A DNA stretch of 9,515 nucleotides, taken from contig CANQIG010000058.1 in the NCBI GenBank assembly GCA_947623765.1, positions 1 through 9,515 of the forward strand. Reading direction: 5' to 3'. The first letter of the stretch is position 1. Each line of letters opens with the position of its first letter. This DNA is from an uncultured Clostridia bacterium (GTDB taxonomy: Bacteria > Bacillota > Clostridia > Oscillospirales > Acutalibacteraceae). Below the pieces are notes generated by a model that made no database searches, had not been told where the DNA came from, and worked only from the letters and a program-made list of their open reading frames with translations. Made by a program: the position numbers and the translations under genes. Below are positions 6,024 to 9,515 of this stretch, in pieces.

Positions 6024-7241
6024 TTATAGCGCTGCGTCGAGGCGCTCTTTGATCGCGAGGAGGAACTCCTCGCTGTCCGCGCGGCGAACGTTCGGGAGCG
6101 TCGACATCCCGGCAAGGTCGCCGGTCATGACACCGTCCTCCACGGTCCGGATCGTCGCCTTTTCCAGCGTCTCCGCAAAGAGGACAAGGTCGGGGAGAGC
6201 GTCGAGCTCGCCGCGCTTTTTGAGCGCGCCCGTCCACGCGAGGATCGTCGCGATGGGGTTTGTCGAGGTCTTTTCGCCTTTCAAATACTTATAATAGTGC
6301 CTCTGCACCGTGCCGTGCGCGGCCTCGTATTCGTAGACGCCCTCGGGGGAGACGAGCACGGAGGTCATCATGGAGAGGCTGCCGTACGCCGTCGAGACCA
6401 TGTCGCTCATCACGTCGCCGTCGTAGTTTTTGCACGCCCAGATGAAACCGCCTTCGCTGCGCATCACACGCGCAACAGCGTCGTCGATCAGCGTGTAGAA
6501 ATACTCGATCCCGGCATCTTCGAACTTTTCCCGGTATTCCGCGTCGTATATTTCCTGGAAAATATCCTTGAACCTGTGGTCGTACGTCTTAGAGATCGTA
6601 TCTTTCGTCGCGAACCAGAGGTCCTGGCAGGTGTCTAGCGCGTAATTGAAGCAGGAACGGGCAAAGTCCGAAATGCTCTTGTCGACGTTGTGGATCCCCT
6701 GAATGATGCCGGGCGTCTCGAAATCGTGGATCGTCCGGCGCTCCTCGGTGCCGTCCGCCTTCGTGACTACGAGCTCCGCCTTCGCTCCTGCGGGCACGCG
6801 CATTTCAGCGTTCATGTAGACATCGCCGTAGGCGTGACGCGCGATGGTGATCGGCTTCGTCCATGCAGGAACGAACGGGGTGATGCCCTTTACGAGGATC
6901 GGCGTGCGGAAGACCGTGCCCCCGATCTTCGCGCGGATCGTGCCGTTCGGGGATTTCCACATCTCTTTGAGGCCATATTCCTCCACGCGCGCGGCGTTCG
7001 GCGTGATCGTCGCGCATTTGACGGCGACGCCGTATTTTTTCGTCGCTTCCGCGGACTCCACCGTCACGCGGTCGTCCGTTTTGTCCCGGTTCTCGAGGCC
7101 AAGGTCGTAGTATTCGGTTTTCAGGTCCACATAGGGGAGAAGCAGCGTATCTTTGATCATCCGCCAGAGGATGCGGGTCATTTCGTCGCCGTCCATCTCG
7201 ACGAGCGGCGTTTTCATTTGGATCTTCGTGTTTTCGCTCAT
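6024..7241 (-). CDS. icd: Isocitrate dehydrogenase [NADP+], type II (eukaryote-like)
   Basis: A 405-residue enzyme of the homodimeric type II IDH class, oxidatively decarboxylating isocitrate to 2-oxoglutarate with NADP+. Seen in order: TPLVEMDGDEMTRILW (11-26); the substrate loop SPNGTIR followed by GGTVFR; ARHAYGD, which carries the arginine equivalent to human IDH1 R132; the metal-binding stretch GGFIWACKNYDGDVMSD, with two conserved aspartates; and AAHGTVQRHYYKYLKG, whose Arg-His pair reads the 2'-phosphate of NADP in this class; then TSTNPIATI. Length and motifs are normal and no key residue is missing. ATG 7241 is taken as start, with AAGGTG 6 nt upstream; an in-frame GTG at 7250 would add MLK. 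It sits 17 bp after acn in one operon and ends 12 nt before a hairpin. With aconitase it gives citrate-to-2-oxoglutarate, the glutamate-forming arm of the TCA cycle, and supplies NADPH. Confidence 0.97.
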   Translation of the reverse strand: MSENTKIQMKTPLVEMDGDEMTRILWRMIKDTLLLPYVDLKTEYYDLGLENRDKTDDRVTVESAEATKKYGVAVKCATITPNAARVEEYGLKEMWKSPNGTIRAKIGGTVFRTPILVKGITPFVPAWTKPITIARHAYGDVYMNAEMRVPAGAKAELVVTKADGTEERRTIHDFETPGIIQGIHNVDKSISDFARSCFNYALDTCQDLWFATKDTISKTYDHRFKDIFQEIYDAEYREKFEDAGIEYFYTLIDDAVARVMRSEGGFIWACKNYDGDVMSDMVSTAYGSLSMMTSVLVSPEGVYEYEAAHGTVQRHYYKYLKGEKTSTNPIATILAWTGALKKRGELDALPDLVLFAETLEKATIRTVEDGVMTGDLAGMSTLPNVRRADSEEFLLAIKERLDAAL

Positions 7242-7258
7242 TTTCAGCACCTTGCCTT

Positions 7259-9190
7259 TCAGGAAAGCGACTTTGTATAGTTGAGCAGGCCGCCCGCCGC
7301 GACCATAGCGCGCTCGCGGTCCGTCATCACGGGGATGACCTCGATCTCAAAGCCCTTCGTCTCATCCCGCAGCAGGATCGGCAGCTTTTCCTTGATCGCC
7401 CTGCGGATGTCGGGGAGGGAAAGCACATCCATCTGATCGATGCGGTCGTAATCCGATTCGTTCTTAAACTGCAGCGCGAGAATGCCTGCGTTCGCAAGAT
7501 TCGCACAGTGGATCCGCGCGTAGGATTTCGCGAGGACCGCCTTGACGCCGAGGTACAGCGGGACGAGCGCGGCGTGCTCCCGGGAGGAGCCCTGTCCGTA
7601 ATTCGCGCCGCCGATCACGATGCCGCCGCCCTCCTGCTTGCAGCGCGCGGGGAACTCTTTGTCGCAGACGCCGAAACAGAAATTGGAGAGGTAGGGGATG
7701 TTAGAGCGGTACGGGAGGATCTTCGCGCCGGCGGGCATGATGTGGTCCGTCGTGATGTTGTCGCCCACCTTGAGGATCGCTTTCGCGGTGATGCTCTCCG
7801 GAAGAGGTCCGGAAACGGGGAAGGGCTTGATGTTCGGACCGCGCAGGACCTCCACGGAATCGGCTTCTTCCTTCGATGCAGGGGCGACGATCATGTTGTC
7901 GTTCACGGTAAACGACGCGGGGATCTCGATCTTTTCAAACGCGCCGAGCGTTCTCGGATCGGTAAAAACGCCGGTCAGCGCGGAGGCCGCCGCCGTTTCC
8001 GGGCTGACTAGGTAGACCTGCCCGTCCGCCGTGCCGCTGCGACCCTCGAAGTTCCGGTTGAAGGTGCGCAGAGAGATGCCCGCGGAGTTCGGGGACTGTC
8101 CCATGCCGATACACGGCCCGCACGCGCATTCCAAGATCCGCGCGCCGCTCGCGATGAGATCCGCGAGCGCTCCGTTTTGCGCGAGCATCGTATAGACCTG
8201 TTTGGAACCCGGCGCGATCACAAGGCTGACGGAAGGATGTACGGTTTTGCCTTTGAGGATCGAGGCGACGCGCATGAGATCGAGATAGGAGGAGTTCGTA
8301 CACGAGCCGATGCAGACCTGATCGATCTTGTTGCCCGCAAGTTCCGCGATGGGGCGCACGTTGTCCGGGCTGTGCGGGCACGCGGCAAGCGGTTCGATCG
8401 CAGAGAGATCGACCGTCATCTCCTCGTCGTAGACCGCGTCCGGATCGGCGCCGAGCGGCGTCCAGTCGGCTTCACGGCCCTGCGCGGCGAGAAACGCGCG
8501 TGTCACTTCATCCGAGGGAAAAACAGAGGTCGTCGCGCCGAGCTCCGTTCCCATGTTCGTGATGGTCGCGCGTTCCGGCACGGTCAGCGTCGCAACGCCC
8601 GGCCCGGTGTATTCGAGGATACGTCCCACGCCGCCCTTTACGCTCAGGCGGCGCAGCAGCTCCAGAATGGCGTCCTTCGCGGAGACCCAGGGGGACAGCG
8701 CGCCGGTGAGCTCGACCTTCAGGACTTTCGACACCGTGATGTGGTATTCGCCGCCGCCCATGGCGACCGCAACGTCCAGACCGCCCGCGCCGAAGGCGAG
8801 CATTCCGAGACCGCCGCCGGTCGGCGTGTGGCTGTCGGAGCCGATCAGCGTCTTCCCGGGAATGCCGAAGCGTTCCAGATGGACCTGGTGACAGATGCCG
8901 TTGCCCGGCCGGGAAAACCAAATTCCGTGCTTTTTCGCGACGGACTGGATATACCGGTGGTCGTCGGCGTTTTCAAATCCGGTCTGCAGGGTATTGTGAT
9001 CGATATAGGCGACGGAGCGTTCCGTTTTGACACGCGGCACGCCCATGGCTTCAAATTCCAGATATGCCATCGTGCCCGTGGCGTCCTGGGTGAGCGTCTG
9101 GTCGATCTTCAGTCCGATGTCCGTTCCAAGCCGGATTTCTCCGCTTTTCAGGTGTTTTTCGAGTATTTTTCTGGTCAGAGTCTTGCCCAT
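7259..9190 (-). CDS. acn: Aconitate hydratase, short single-chain (Aquifex-type)
   Basis: A 643-residue [4Fe-4S] dehydratase interconverting citrate and isocitrate through cis-aconitate in the cytoplasm. It starts MGKTLTRKILEKHLKSGEIR. Other conserved stretches are KIDQTLTQDATGTMAYLEFE (28-47), DHNTLQTGFENADDHRY (64-80) and GSDSHTPTGGGLGMLA (117-132). The three cluster cysteines are C297 (IGSCTNSSYLDL) and C357/C360 (CACGPCIGMGQSPNSAG). The C-terminal swivel domain carries DNITTDHIMPAG (477-488) and YGQGSSREHAAL (531-542). At 643 residues it is shorter than AcnA/AcnB (~860-900). It matches, as I recall it, the Aquifex-type putative aconitase subfamily common in anaerobic Firmicutes, close to homoaconitase/LeuC-LeuD but fused in one chain. 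ATG 9190 has AAAGGAG with 7-nt spacing. First gene of acn-icd. Activity on homoaconitate or isopropylmalate is a lesser possibility; the icd neighbour favours aconitase. Confidence 0.95.
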   Translation of the reverse strand: MGKTLTRKILEKHLKSGEIRLGTDIGLKIDQTLTQDATGTMAYLEFEAMGVPRVKTERSVAYIDHNTLQTGFENADDHRYIQSVAKKHGIWFSRPGNGICHQVHLERFGIPGKTLIGSDSHTPTGGGLGMLAFGAGGLDVAVAMGGGEYHITVSKVLKVELTGALSPWVSAKDAILELLRRLSVKGGVGRILEYTGPGVATLTVPERATITNMGTELGATTSVFPSDEVTRAFLAAQGREADWTPLGADPDAVYDEEMTVDLSAIEPLAACPHSPDNVRPIAELAGNKIDQVCIGSCTNSSYLDLMRVASILKGKTVHPSVSLVIAPGSKQVYTMLAQNGALADLIASGARILECACGPCIGMGQSPNSAGISLRTFNRNFEGRSGTADGQVYLVSPETAAASALTGVFTDPRTLGAFEKIEIPASFTVNDNMIVAPASKEEADSVEVLRGPNIKPFPVSGPLPESITAKAILKVGDNITTDHIMPAGAKILPYRSNIPYLSNFCFGVCDKEFPARCKQEGGGIVIGGANYGQGSSREHAALVPLYLGVKAVLAKSYARIHCANLANAGILALQFKNESDYDRIDQMDVLSLPDIRRAIKEKLPILLRDETKGFEIEVIPVMTDRERAMVAAGGLLNYTKSLS

Positions 9191-9236
9191 GGGTCTTCTC
9201 CTTTCCGCTTGCCTCGTTTTGCAAGTTTCGGTTATT

Positions 9237-9265
9237 ATTCTATCAAAAAAAACGTCCTGTGTAAA
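9237..9265 (-). promoter_or_regulatory. Promoter of the acn-icd operon
   Basis: On the minus strand TTTACA (9265-9260), 17 bp, TAGAAT (9242-9237): 5/6 matches in both hexamers. The spacer contains a run of eight T (A run at 9245-9252 on the plus strand). The predicted start near 9230 gives a 40-nt leader with AAAGGAG before the ATG at 9190. Confidence 0.82.
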
Positions 9266-9274
9266 TACTGAAAC

Positions 9275-9309
9275 GGGATTTTTCCCATTTTCTCCAAAGA
9301 GAAAACGGG
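9275..9309. repeat. Overlapping inverted repeats upstream of the acn promoter
   Basis: CCC-A-TTTTCTC (9284-9294) pairs with GAGAAAA-C-GGG (9299-9309) around a 4-nt loop, with one A/C mismatch. GGGA-TTTT-TCCC (9275-9286) is a second, mutually exclusive hairpin sharing the CCC. The plus-strand side is followed by TTTTACGATTTTT, like an intrinsic terminator pointing right, but no rightward gene precedes it. AAACGGG also occurs twice (9271-9277 and 9303-9309). It may be the remnant of a terminator or a regulatory site; role unknown. Confidence 0.55.
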
Positions 9310-9325
9310 TTTTACGATTTTTCCT

Positions 9326-9515
9326 TGTGTAGGTTTGTCAATGATGTGTTACAAAAAGAGGGAAAGAAGAAAGGACCTGTTTGGGGGAAAGCCAGTTCAG
9401 GGGACGCATGGGGAAATTGTTGTAATATCTGTTCCAGACAGCGAGTTGTTTCTGGAAATCTGCAAAGGAAAAGAAGGTGTGAGAAGCATAGAAATATTCG
9501 TTGTCCTTGCGGTGG
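9326..9515 (-). mobile_element. End of an insertion sequence (continues beyond window)
   Basis: The sequence from the probable end TGTGTAGGTTTGTCA (9326-9340) to the window edge holds the 3' end of a transposase gene that stops 12 nt inside this end. Starting at a TG dinucleotide, so that the strand reads ...CA at its 3' end, fits rve-type elements (IS3/IS481-like). The exact boundary is inferred: the other terminal repeat and the target duplication lie outside the window. This is the downstream end relative to the transposase. Confidence 0.7.
9338..9515 (-). CDS. DDE (integrase-core) transposase, C-terminal 58 residues
   Basis: The frame enters from the right edge and stops at TGA 9338. The visible part begins HRKDNEYFYASHTFFSF and ends with PMRPLNWLSPKQVLSS and VTHH. 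From family knowledge, HRKDNE(E/Y)FY directly follows the catalytic glutamate (V-E-R-S/T-HRKD) of rve/DDE transposases, and NNFPMRPLNWxSPxxxL is their usual C-terminal close. The catalytic residues themselves are outside the window. Similar to IS3/IS481-type transposases abundant in Clostridia; the precise IS family is not assigned. No frameshift is visible in this part, so the element may be intact. Confidence 0.85.
   Translation of the reverse strand, partial: HRKDNEYFYASHTFFSFADFQKQLAVWNRYYNNFPMRPLNWLSPKQVLSSFPLFVTHH

Noticed and set aside
8177..9271. 364-codon plus-strand frame opposite acn
   Set aside because: Antisense shadow of aconitase with His/Arg/Asp-rich composition, and it spans the acn promoter.
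1..9515. CRISPR arrays, toxin-antitoxin pairs, phage genes or other defence systems
   Set aside because: No regularly spaced repeats were seen, and no proteins with the relevant motifs; apart from the IS end, all genes are housekeeping, transport or conserved hypothetical types.

Overview
The window reads as ordinary chromosome of a moderately GC-rich low-GC-type Firmicute. The most likely source is a Clostridia member of the gut or an anaerobic community (Oscillospirales or Lachnospirales-like). The pointers are strong Shine-Dalgarno sites of the GGAGG type before most genes, near-consensus sigma-A promoters with 17-bp spacers, and a single-chain aconitase of the short Aquifex type next to a type II (eukaryote-like) NADP isocitrate dehydrogenase. 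The 3' end of a DDE transposase of a kind familiar from Clostridia agrees with this. The taxon is inferred; nothing in the sequence names it.

Left part (1-2171): a LysR-family regulator, cut by the window edge, reads leftward. It is divergent from a two-gene operon that encodes an 87-residue cysteine-rich small protein of unknown function and an MFS transporter. The divergent region is unusually legible. The regulator has a consensus promoter, and a T-N11-A dyad lies over its -35 box, about 66 bp upstream of the predicted start of the transporter transcript. This is the classic LysR layout for self-repression plus target control. A hairpin terminator after the transporter serves both strands.

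Middle (2172-5291): a MATE-family multidrug/cation antiporter gene on the minus strand is broken by a single-base frameshift after about residue 258. Upstream of it, also leftward, lie an mscS-type mechanosensitive channel gene (GTG start), the D-aminoacyl-tRNA deacylase gene dtd, and a tRNA-Leu(CAG) with encoded CCA. The tRNA has a perfect TTGACA-N17-TATAAT promoter and is followed at once by a 14-bp hairpin. No good promoter is visible between that hairpin and dtd, so dtd-mscS may be expressed by read-through from the tRNA promoter.

Right part (5263-9515): a rightward gene encodes a 214-residue conserved clostridial protein of unknown function. It ends at a hairpin shared with the leftward acn-icd operon. 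Aconitase and isocitrate dehydrogenase are 17 bp apart and would turn citrate into 2-oxoglutarate, the oxidative arm of a partial TCA cycle that feeds glutamate synthesis. Their promoter is clear. About 60 bp upstream of its -35 box the window enters the end of an insertion sequence whose transposase reads toward acn.

No CRISPR array, prophage, defence island or evident new multi-gene system was found. The items most worth a second look are the LysR switch with its cysteine-rich small protein, the tRNA-dtd coupling, the broken MATE gene, and the IS next to the acn promoter.
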